Shown: positions 26,181 through 33,081 of the stretch, one piece after another | Layout: the number at the start of each line of letters is the position of its first letter | Numbering within the stretch: the stretch's first letter is position 1 | Assembly: GCA_910589195.1 (NCBI GenBank) | Contig: CAJUTC010000032.1 | Span: forward strand, 1 to 41,995 | Direction: 5' to 3' | Length of the DNA stretch: 41,995 nucleotides | Source: an uncultured Lachnospiraceae bacterium | Lineage (GTDB): Bacteria; Bacillota; Clostridia; Lachnospirales; Lachnospiraceae | Program-made: the position numbers and the translations under genes | The notes under the pieces: model-generated | What the model saw: the letters and a program-made list of their open reading frames with translations, nothing else | Databases searched by the model: none | What the model was told of the DNA's origin: nothing

Positions 26181-26879
26181 CTATGAACAGCCGCCATTTT
26201 CCTGAAATTTTAAAATCCCATTGTAAGCGGCCACTTGCTCTGCTGCCTTTTTTGTCCGGCCCTGTCCTACGCCCACTGTTTGATCACCAATCTTTGCGCA
26301 GACTTGGAAGGATTTATTGTGATCTGGCCCTTCTTCACTCAGCAATTCGTATGTTAATGGCAAATCACAACGGCTTTGCACCATTTCTTGCAAGATAGTC
26401 TTGCTATCATAAAAGAGCTGTTTATGGTCAATATCATTCAAAATAAACCGATGAATAAACTCTTTTGCATTAGCAAAACCACCGTCTAAATAAATTGCTC
26501 CAATCAAAGCTTCCATCCCGTCTGATACGACTGAATGGCGGAATCTTCCACCAGTCCCTTCTTCTCCCTTGCCTAACAGAAGAAACTCTCCTAGACCAAT
26601 TTCCTCTGCACAGAACGCAAGGGTAGATTCACACACCAGGCTGGCCCTTAATTTCGTCAAATCCCCTTCAGAAAGTTCCTGATAATTCTGAAATAAAAAA
26701 TCACTGGTAATTAGCTCTAACACTGCATCTCCCAAAAATTCCAGCCGTTCATTGCACCGGGATTTATCCCAGCGCCGCTCATTGGCATATGAGCTATGGG
26801 TCATAGCCTGTTCCAGAAAGTTTCGTCCTTTAAACTGATAACCGATTATCTTTTCCAATTCCATGAAACTTCGATTCAA
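26181..26879 (-). CDS. rnc: Ribonuclease III
   Basis: This dsRNA-specific endonuclease matures rRNA and some mRNAs. The RNase III domain carries the signature NERLEFLGDAVLEL and the second acidic pair in DGMEALIGAIYLDGG. A dsRNA-binding domain closes the 232-residue protein (about 160-230, ending GQGRTKKAAEQVAAYNGI). I place the start at TTG 26879 because AGGAGG lies exactly 7 bases upstream; an ATG eight codons earlier (26903) would put that AGGAGG inside the gene. It lies 41 bases before smc and 65 bases after acpP. Confidence 0.95.
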   Translation of the reverse strand: MNRSFMELEKIIGYQFKGRNFLEQAMTHSSYANERRWDKSRCNERLEFLGDAVLELITSDFLFQNYQELSEGDLTKLRASLVCESTLAFCAEEIGLGEFLLLGKGEEGTGGRFRHSVVSDGMEALIGAIYLDGGFANAKEFIHRFILNDIDHKQLFYDSKTILQEMVQSRCDLPLTYELLSEEGPDHNKSFQVCAKIGDQTVGVGQGRTKKAAEQVAAYNGILKFQENGGCS

Positions 26880-26944
26880 AATATTGCCTCCTTTTTCATG
26901 CACGGAAAAGGGGCTGCCGTAACACCCGGCTGCCCCTCCACCCC

Positions 26945-27175
26945 TTAGTTTACCGCGTTTTTGATTGCTTCTACCGCATCGCCTACTGTAACAATTTTTT
27001 CTGCAATCTCGTTTGGAATTTCGATATCAAATTCTTCCTCAATACCCATAATAATCTGGAAAACATCCAGAGAATCCGCGCCTAAATCATCTACAAACGT
27101 AGCAGCCATTGTAATCTCTTCTGGCTCAAGATTTAATACCTCTGCAATAATCCCCTGTAACTTTTCGAATTCCAT
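26945..27175 (-). CDS. acpP: Acyl carrier protein
   Basis: The 76-residue acidic carrier holds growing fatty-acyl chains on 4'-phosphopantetheine. The attachment motif is LGADSLD, with Ser35 as the modified residue. The four-helix ACP pattern and length are standard. AGGAGG precedes the ATG. It follows plsX by 13 bases, so acyl-ACP supply and PlsX are co-expressed with the rnc-smc-ftsY genes. Confidence 0.97.
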   Translation of the reverse strand: MEFEKLQGIIAEVLNLEPEEITMAATFVDDLGADSLDVFQIIMGIEEEFDIEIPNEIAEKIVTVGDAVEAIKNAVN

Positions 27176-27188
27176 AACATCATTCCTC

Positions 27189-28193
27189 CTACTTTTCTTG
27201 ATTCATTAGGCTTTCTTTAATTTTTTCGTTTATCCCCTGTTCTTTAAAAGCAATACATTGGATAATGGAATTTTTCACCTCGTTGGCTTTTGAATTCCCG
27301 TGTGTTTTTACTACCAAACCATTTAACCCCAAAAGCGGCGCTCCTCCATATTGGCTAGCATCAAAGGACTTTAATGTTTCCTTTAGGGCAGGCTTTACTA
27401 ATAGCGCACCGATTTTGCTTTGCAAGCTGGTCATCATACCCCTTTTTACCATGCTGATTAAAGTAGATCCAACACCTTCATAAAGCTTTAAAATCACATT
27501 TCCCACAAAGGCCTCGCAGACAATCACATCCGCTCCTCCATGTGGAATCTCCCTGGCCTCAATGCTTCCAATAAAATGAATGTCCTTGCATTCCTTTAAC
27601 AACGGGAAGGTTTCTTTCACCAACGCATTTCCCTTCTCTTCCTCTGCCCCAATATTCACAATCGCGACTCTGGGATTCTTTACCTTCATAACATGCTCCA
27701 TATAAATGGATCCCATCCTTGCGAACTGAACTAAATGGGAAGGCCTGGCATCTACATTGGCTCCACAGTCAATCAGCAGGGAAACTCCCTTTTCCGTGGG
27801 AATCAGGGGCGCCAGCGGAGGCCTCTCTACTCCTTTAATTCTGCCTACAATTACCTGGCCGCCTACTAATATAGCACCGGAGCTTCCCGCCGATACGAAA
27901 GCATCTGCCTGGCCTTTTTTTACCAGGTTCATACCTACCACGATCGAAGAATCTTTCTTCTTTCGTATGGCATTCACCGGCGGTTCTTCCGTAGCAATCA
28001 CTTCTTTGGCATTTACCACCTCAATCCTGCCCTTATCATAAGTATGCCTGGAAAGCTGGGAATTTACCACTTCTTCCTTTCCTACCAGAAATATATGAAC
28101 TCCGGGTGCAGAATTAACCGCTTCTACGGCTCCAGCTACCATTTCTGAGGGTGCATAATCACCGCCCATAGCATCAACTGCTATTTTAACCAT
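27189..28193 (-). CDS. plsX: Phosphate acyltransferase PlsX
   Basis: PlsX converts acyl-ACP and phosphate into acyl-phosphate, the first step of phosphatidic acid synthesis with PlsY in Gram-positive bacteria. The 334-residue protein begins with the diagnostic KIAVDAMGGDYAPSEMVAGA and contains DAFVSAGSSGAILVG, IDCGANVDARPSHLVQFA and SQYGGAPLLGLNG, all family landmarks. AAAGGAG precedes the ATG. It opens the plsX-acpP-rnc-smc-ftsY run. The rpmF and DUF177 genes that usually lie upstream in Bacillota are absent from the DNA before it. Confidence 0.97.
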   Translation of the reverse strand: MVKIAVDAMGGDYAPSEMVAGAVEAVNSAPGVHIFLVGKEEVVNSQLSRHTYDKGRIEVVNAKEVIATEEPPVNAIRKKKDSSIVVGMNLVKKGQADAFVSAGSSGAILVGGQVIVGRIKGVERPPLAPLIPTEKGVSLLIDCGANVDARPSHLVQFARMGSIYMEHVMKVKNPRVAIVNIGAEEEKGNALVKETFPLLKECKDIHFIGSIEAREIPHGGADVIVCEAFVGNVILKLYEGVGSTLISMVKRGMMTSLQSKIGALLVKPALKETLKSFDASQYGGAPLLGLNGLVVKTHGNSKANEVKNSIIQCIAFKEQGINEKIKESLMNQEK

Positions 28194-28226
28194 CCTTGGA
28201 TTCTCCTTTCGGCTAATCTAAGTCTT

Positions 28227-28255
28227 AATATACTAAATATCATGTTATAAATCAA
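28227..28255 (-). promoter_or_regulatory. Promoter of the plsX operon
   Basis: On the minus strand TTGATT (28255-28250) and TATATT (28232-28227) are spaced by 17 bases, about 35 bases upstream of the plsX ATG. The AT-rich surroundings could hold a fatty-acid regulator site, but no FapR- or FabT-type palindrome was convincing. Confidence 0.5.
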
Positions 28256-28454
28256 TATATATTTTCAAGTTTTCGCTTTCTTTTGGAGATTTCCGGAATT
28301 TTTAAACTTCATCATAAGTATTGCAAAGAATCCTGCCGCGTATCGTTCCCATCTGCAGCAGGTCATGCCAGCAATATGATCGTTTCCCGCATCCGTGCCA
28401 TCTTAGACCGCAAGGTCTTTTAATCTTATGAAAAGTTACAAAAACTACCTAATG
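28256..28454. other. Intergenic DNA upstream of plsX with a small plus-strand open stretch
   Basis: No gene is called. On the plus strand a frame at about 28305-28422 reads to a normal-looking end (GHASNMIVSRIRAILDRKVF, then TAA) but has no start codon with a ribosome site, and I do not recognise it. It may be a relic or chance. AGACC GCAA GGTCT followed by TTT (28405-28421) overlaps its end. Confidence 0.3.
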
Positions 28455-28490
28455 GCATGAAATAAAGGACGCATATGCGTCCTTATTCTT
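28455..28490 (-). terminator. Palindromic terminator of the coiled-coil gene
   Basis: A perfect 20-base palindrome at 28465-28484 (AAGGACGCAT and its inverse) is followed on the minus strand by a T-rich exit (TTTATTTC). It lies about 65 bases beyond the coiled-coil gene's stop. Confidence 0.65.
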
Positions 28491-28549
28491 TCCTTATTAA
28501 TATGGAGGTTAAAATGCGGTAATGATAGCAGGCATGGGTGAAACGTGAA

Positions 28550-29125
28550 TTAAGAAATTTTCTGTAATTTCTCATCATGATCGGCAATGGACTCTTTCAT
28601 TTTCTTAATGTCGATTTGCATATTAACGATTTGCAATTCCATTGCTTCCCGTTTCATCTCCATCGTAAGGGCATTTTCCAAGCGCTGCTTTAAGAAATCA
28701 TGGCCCTCTCCAATGATATCAATTTTTTTACTAAGTTCATTTTCCAACAGCATCCGTGTTGAGGCCGTTTCCTCCTCCACTTTCGTAAGCCTGGTTTTGA
28801 TTTCTCCGGTTTCTTCTTCCACCTTGGTAAGCCTGATTTTGATTTCCTGGGTTTCTTCTTCCACCCTGGTAAGTCTGGTTTTGATTTCCTGGGTTTCTTC
28901 TTCCACCTTGGTAAGCCTGGTTTTAACTTCCTGGAGCTCTTCTCGGACTTCCTGAATCTCTCCTCGAACTTCCTGAATCTCTCCTTTCATCTCCAGGAGT
29001 TCTCCTCGAACTTCTTGAAGCTCCCCTCGAATTCCCTGAATCTCCCCTTTCATTTCCTGCCTCAAAGGCTCAACTTCATTTTTTACAGCAGCAGAAATGG
29101 CTTGCAATAATTCCTGATCAGTCAT
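28550..29125 (-). CDS. Repetitive coiled-coil protein of unknown function
   Basis: The protein has 191 residues and is almost entirely heptad-structured. After a short N-terminus (TDQELLQAISAAV) come six 7-residue units of the type RGEIQEV (residues 26-67). Next are almost four 14-residue units of the type KTRLTKVEEETQEI (68-120), then a less regular helical region with ELSKKIDIIGEGHDFLKQRL. There are no membrane segments or signal peptide, so it is cytoplasmic and probably an oligomeric rod. Such repeat proteins are frequent in Clostridia and have no assigned role. The ATG at 29125 follows GGGGAGG by 8 bases; a longer start at 29179 is less likely. It has its own terminator. Confidence 0.75.
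   Translation of the reverse strand: MTDQELLQAISAAVKNEVEPLRQEMKGEIQGIRGELQEVRGELLEMKGEIQEVRGEIQEVREELQEVKTRLTKVEEETQEIKTRLTRVEEETQEIKIRLTKVEEETGEIKTRLTKVEEETASTRMLLENELSKKIDIIGEGHDFLKQRLENALTMEMKREAMELQIVNMQIDIKKMKESIADHDEKLQKIS
28766..29050 (-). repeat. In-frame tandem repeats (21-base and 42-base units)
   Basis: Six 21-base units (28925-29050) encode variants of RGEIQEV. Almost four 42-base units (28766-28924) encode variants of KTRLTKVEEETQEI. The DNA copies are close to identical, so unit number could change by slippage or recombination without breaking the frame. Confidence 0.85.
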
Positions 29126-29296
29126 TCCCAAATCCTCCCCTCTTCCTTTGTTCCAATGCTTGTTGCTTAATGGTAACATATCAAAGGGATTCGGTCAATT
29201 AAATTGAATTAAGATTTCAAATTGCGACCTTTTCTTTTCAATAAGCTTTTAAAAGAAACACACATTCCAGACATGCCCACATCAAATAAAAACGGT

Positions 29297-30400
29297 TTAG
29301 TAGGTAAAAAGCTGTGTCCAGTACTTCACTCCTCTGCTATCTATGTAACATCCTACGCCTATTTTAGTAAACTGTGACTTCAGGATATTCGCCCGGTGAG
29401 TTTGGCTGTTCATCCAGGTATTCATAACAGCTTTCGCTGATTGCTGCCCATATGCAATATTTTCCCCGCTGCCGTTAAATGTAGCCCCGCTTTGCCTTAT
29501 GGCAGTACTAAAGCTGGTTCCATCTGGCCTTGTATGGGAAAAGCTTTTGGTAATTTCCTGAGCCCGCAGCGCCGCCGCGTCCATTAATGGGGCGGATTCT
29601 GTTAATGGAGAAAGACCTGCTTTTGCACGTTCCTCATTTACCAAATCAATAACCTGCTGGATCAAATAACTGATTTCTTCATCTTGATTGGGAGGATTCA
29701 CGCTGCCGGAAGAATTGCCAGAATTATTTCCTCCTGTCCCGCTTCCGCCTGAATCCCCGCTTGAATTTCCGTTTCCAGAGCCATCTGGATTATTTTCACC
29801 TGGTTTATTGGTATCCGGATTATTTTCATCTGGCTTATTAGTGCCTGGTTTATTTTCATCTGGTTTTTCTTCTGGGCAATTAAAATCCGGCCAAATTGGA
29901 TTCAAACAGCCTCCATTTATATTATCCCAGGTAAAGCAATTTCCGTTATAATTTCCAGAGCTTGGAACATATGTATCAGGACATTCTAAACGATCCAGGC
30001 AGGAAGAATCGGAATTCGAAAAACCAGGGTAAATAGCATTCAACCAGTTTTTCCCGGGAAAAGAATTATCTGGGCATAGGCTGCTGCTGTTGTTTCCTGT
30101 AAAAGAATTGGTATTTCCGGTACCGCATCCAGGATTCTGAACCGTAATATTTTGCCCGCCAATATTCCAAGCCGAATTTTGAAGCAAATAGTTTTGGCCT
30201 GCGTTACTGCCTTGATTTAAGTTTTTACCCCATGTACTGCTGTCACAACTTCCTCCGGAAAAGGAACCGGAAAAAGCAGGATTCTGTCCGCCGCTGGAAT
30301 TGCCTCCTGTTACCAGGATTCCCATTCCTGCCTGGCTGGAAATTCCAAAAACTCCTGTTATCGCAATGGTTGCCGCACATAATCCAAGTCGTTTCATCAT
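29297..30400 (-). CDS. Secreted CAP/SCP-domain protein with low-complexity linker
   Basis: The 367-residue exported protein has an N-terminal signal peptide (MKRLGLCAATIAITGVFG...SQA). A long Asn/Gly/Ser-rich region with several Cys residues (about 28-170) follows, then a Pro/Asn/Lys/Asp repeat linker (PDENKPGTNKPDENNPDTNK type). The C-terminal CAP domain starts at about 240: VIDLVNEERAKAGLSPL, ALRAQEITKSFSHTRPDG, GENIAYG, WMNSQTHRANIL and IGVGCY, with the His and Glu residues of the CAP cavity in place. CAP proteins of Clostridia resemble YkwD; their biochemical role is unsettled. Two ATGs stand in tandem; the second (30397) is 7 bases from AGGAGA. Confidence 0.88.
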   Translation of the reverse strand: MMKRLGLCAATIAITGVFGISSQAGMGILVTGGNSSGGQNPAFSGSFSGGSCDSSTWGKNLNQGSNAGQNYLLQNSAWNIGGQNITVQNPGCGTGNTNSFTGNNSSSLCPDNSFPGKNWLNAIYPGFSNSDSSCLDRLECPDTYVPSSGNYNGNCFTWDNINGGCLNPIWPDFNCPEEKPDENKPGTNKPDENNPDTNKPGENNPDGSGNGNSSGDSGGSGTGGNNSGNSSGSVNPPNQDEEISYLIQQVIDLVNEERAKAGLSPLTESAPLMDAAALRAQEITKSFSHTRPDGTSFSTAIRQSGATFNGSGENIAYGQQSAKAVMNTWMNSQTHRANILKSQFTKIGVGCYIDSRGVKYWTQLFTY

Positions 30401-30416
30401 TCATTCTCCTTCCATA

Positions 30417-30459
30417 TGTTACATAAATTTTACATTTCTGTTACAAAATTATAGTAACA
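30417..30459. promoter_or_regulatory. TGTTAC/GTAACA operator-like repeats over the CAP-gene promoter
   Basis: TGTTAC lies at 30417-30422 and 30439-30444, and its inverse GTAACA at 30454-30459. The latter two form a palindrome around AAAATTATA, which on the minus strand contains a TATAAT -10 hexamer. The two direct copies are 22 bases apart, about two helical turns. This suggests a repressor acting on the secreted protein's promoter. Confidence 0.45.
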
Positions 30460-30520
30460 TACAGAAGCTTCCAAAACCATCGGAGATTTCTGGATTATCA
30501 GGGAAATTTTCCCATAAAAA

Positions 30521-31465
30521 CTACTTGGTGCCGCTCAATTTTTCCGCAAAATGTCTTCCGATACCTGCAAGAAATGTAAGAACCATCTCTTTCATCTCCT
30601 CTGGAAACGCTGTCAATACAGGGGCGGTTTCAAAGCTAAGAACGCCTTCAAACCGGATCCGTTTTAACCCGCGGATAAAGCCTTCCCAATCGGTAGAAGC
30701 CGTATTTTCCCTGGTTTTTGTAAAAGTAAAAGGAATCTGGTGCAGATCGCCTATCCCGTCATTATCATGAATATGGAGCACCTTAAGCCTATGCCCAAGA
30801 GTGGTGATAAAATCCTCAAAATCCAGACCTACCAAATTTCCATGGCCTGTATCAAAACAAAAGCCAAGCACCTCTGCCTGATACTGGCTATTGATCCGGT
30901 CAATGCGCTCTGCTGCCACCCTGGCATTGCAGCAAGGCCCTTCCACAATATGGCCGCCCCACTGGTTATATATATTTTCAATGCATATGGTAATTCCAAA
31001 CTCTTTTGCCATAGGCGCAAGAAAATGAAGGAACGCTTCCGTCTGCCTCCACTCCGCTTCCTCTGAACCAAGGTTCCTGGCCAGTTTAAAACCGTGGACT
31101 ACAATATAAGGGCAATGAAAAAACCAACAGATTTTCATGCTTTTTGGGGCAACTACATTCCACAAATAGTCATTTAACTTTTTCGAACCGTTGGGAACAT
31201 AGTTTGGATATGGCATATGCATCTGGTTAATCTGGATCCCAGCCTTTTGAGCCTCCTGCTTATGAGGGGCAAAAAAGCGCTGAAGCGCTTCATCCGACTG
31301 GTCAAAAAAATGATTCCCTTTCTGTTGGTACAAATCAAGATTGGTTAAATAAGCGTTCAAACTAAAATCACCACAGGAAAAGCCTGCCTGCTTCATCAAA
31401 CGGAACCCAACAGCCGGATCGGAATCAAATACAATACTTTTTGTCTGTACACCAATTGGAACCAT
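30521..31465 (-). CDS. Sugar phosphate isomerase/epimerase-like TIM-barrel protein
   Basis: The 314-residue protein belongs to the AP-endonuclease-2/xylose-isomerase-like TIM barrel superfamily. Its metal-binding residues appear intact: Glu in ICIENIYNQWG, Asp and His in GFCFDTGHGN, His in VLHIHDNDG, and Glu in LSFETAP. Relatives isomerise or epimerise keto-sugars, inosose or hydroxypyruvate; the substrate here is unknown. It starts 3 bases after the stop of the 462-residue TIM-barrel/Rossmann relative, with GGGAG 8 bases before its ATG, so translation is coupled. As the last gene of the glycan-like operon it likely shapes the sugar unit that the cytidylyltransferase activates. Confidence 0.85.
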   Translation of the reverse strand: MVPIGVQTKSIVFDSDPAVGFRLMKQAGFSCGDFSLNAYLTNLDLYQQKGNHFFDQSDEALQRFFAPHKQEAQKAGIQINQMHMPYPNYVPNGSKKLNDYLWNVVAPKSMKICWFFHCPYIVVHGFKLARNLGSEEAEWRQTEAFLHFLAPMAKEFGITICIENIYNQWGGHIVEGPCCNARVAAERIDRINSQYQAEVLGFCFDTGHGNLVGLDFEDFITTLGHRLKVLHIHDNDGIGDLHQIPFTFTKTRENTASTDWEGFIRGLKRIRFEGVLSFETAPVLTAFPEEMKEMVLTFLAGIGRHFAEKLSGTK

Positions 31466-31468
31466 ACG

Positions 31469-32857
31469 TTACACTCCCTTCAAACGGTCAAAATGGAAGG
31501 ACGGCATATATTCATCATTAAAAAACTCAATGTTCTGAATTCCCATATCCAAAAGCTGTTGCTGGATTTCCCGATAGTAAATATTACAGATAAAAATCCC
31601 GCAGTTATCTGGCAACTGTTTCAGCGCTTCAGGCGGTTTGATTTCAAGGCCGCAGAACCGGCTTCCCCATCGGGCCTGATTATTATCACAGGTAAACAAC
31701 GGCGGATACTGTTCCCCATAACATTTCATATAATTGCGGCACATATTTCCGGCGCCGAATAATACAATCGATCCATACTTTTTCAAAAGATTTTCAATTT
31801 CAATTTGCCATTTCATATACTGTGCCGTAGACTGGGCCAAAGCCAGAAGCCCAGGACGGAGCAGCGGAGAAAAGGAAAACGCTGTGTCCCGGATATCCAA
31901 AAGCAAATCCCCGTCAAAACCAATCTGACGCAGACCGCGGATCAGACCCAGCCAGTCTGTTTTCGGCTGCCCCTGATAGACGCAAGAAAATGGCAGCAGG
32001 CTGCTTTCTTGCTGCCCGTCACAGTCCCGCAGGATTACGGCCTTGACACGATTGCCAAGGGCAAACGCAAACTGGTACATATCCTGTCCGCATAGGCTGC
32101 AGATCCCCACATCCATGCAAAAGCCAAAGATAGGATCCGAAGCAAACGCATTTGACTGACGTCCTTCTTTTCCTTCATGAAACCCATGAAACGTTTCCAT
32201 ACAGGCCTCACGGTTTAACTGATCGATCTGGTTTGCCACAATAGCGGCATCCGAAAAAACGCCTCGGATTAAGTGCCCATTCTGATTGCGGCACTGGTTT
32301 GGCAGCAGGATTGTAATCTGGTTTTCATATGCGGCAGACGCCAGATTAAGGTAGTATTTACGGTTTTCCTCCCACTCATTTTCACAGCGGTTTCCAAAGA
32401 AAGGCGGGGGAATGATAAGAAAGCCGCATCCAACTTTTTTGCAATAGCGGATGCATTCCTTATGCAGCCAAAGTAAGGTTTCATACAGATCCTCCCGTTC
32501 TGTTTCACGCAAAAGGTAAGGGGCCCGGGCCACCGGAACATCCAGACCTTTGCTGTGGCAGACCCTTATCATCTGTTCAAAACGCCTTTCCATTTCCGAC
32601 GGATCATCCAGGACAGAAATCCATTCCTCTTCGTTTGGATGATCCGTTTGAGTTTCACTATGTTCCCTACTATCGTCCTGATCATCCTCCCACGGATTCG
32701 GCTCCGGATCCTTTCCAAAATTTTCTAACTCATAACCAGAGCAGCACCAGTCCAATTCAAGGGCAATATGTTCAAATCCGGCATTGGTTAAATCCAAAAC
32801 TCCCTGCTTTGGAAGTTTTGGATGGATTATGCCAGATGGAGAGCAGACAATTCTCAT
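31469..32857 (-). CDS. Degenerate TIM-barrel epimerase-like protein fused to a Rossmann-like module
   Basis: Residues 1-330 of this 462-residue protein follow the same TIM-barrel plan as the downstream gene, with an acidic insert at about 50-80. The metal ligands are changed, however: ILLPNQ replaces IENI, GFCMDVGICS replaces FDTGH, ILRDCDG replaces HIHDNDG, and LLDIRDT replaces SFETA. It is probably not an active isomerase. Residues about 350-450 form a separate module, IVLFGAGNMCRNYMKCYG, then CDNNQARWGSRFCGLEI and IKPPEALKQLP. The same module recurs in the three upstream proteins. A partner or scaffold role for the intact paralogue is likely (inference). Confidence 0.8.
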   Translation of the reverse strand: MRIVCSPSGIIHPKLPKQGVLDLTNAGFEHIALELDWCCSGYELENFGKDPEPNPWEDDQDDSREHSETQTDHPNEEEWISVLDDPSEMERRFEQMIRVCHSKGLDVPVARAPYLLRETEREDLYETLLWLHKECIRYCKKVGCGFLIIPPPFFGNRCENEWEENRKYYLNLASAAYENQITILLPNQCRNQNGHLIRGVFSDAAIVANQIDQLNREACMETFHGFHEGKEGRQSNAFASDPIFGFCMDVGICSLCGQDMYQFAFALGNRVKAVILRDCDGQQESSLLPFSCVYQGQPKTDWLGLIRGLRQIGFDGDLLLDIRDTAFSFSPLLRPGLLALAQSTAQYMKWQIEIENLLKKYGSIVLFGAGNMCRNYMKCYGEQYPPLFTCDNNQARWGSRFCGLEIKPPEALKQLPDNCGIFICNIYYREIQQQLLDMGIQNIEFFNDEYMPSFHFDRLKGV

Positions 32858-33081
32858 AATGTTGGTTTCCTTTTCTTTTCTTTTTACTATTTGTGTACTG
32901 ACCGCATTTTATTCAGGCAACTTCCTTGCCCAAATTACCATTAGACTGTGTTATGCCAAAAGGGCATGATATCAGCGGCAGGCAATGCAGACGGAAATTC
33001 AGACAAGTCATTTGACGAAATGGAACGGAACAAGGCACTTCTTCCTTCCATAACTACGTAACGCCAAATAAACCTGTTATA

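Noticed and set aside
26879..26903. RNase III start at the upstream ATG (26903)
   Set aside because: That start would place a canonical AGGAGG inside the gene; the TTG 7 bases after AGGAGG is the better start.
28405..28421. AGACC GCAA GGTCT TTT hairpin as a terminator
   Set aside because: The T-run is on the plus strand, where no gene is supported, and the stem has only five pairs.
28587..28955. Plus-strand frame antisense to the coiled-coil repeats
   Set aside because: Its Ser/Thr/Val-rich repeats are the complement of the heptad repeats. It has no ribosome site, while the minus-strand gene has a strong one and a terminator.
28766..29050. CRISPR-like array suggested by regular repeats
   Set aside because: The repeats are contiguous, have no unique spacers, and encode in-frame heptads.
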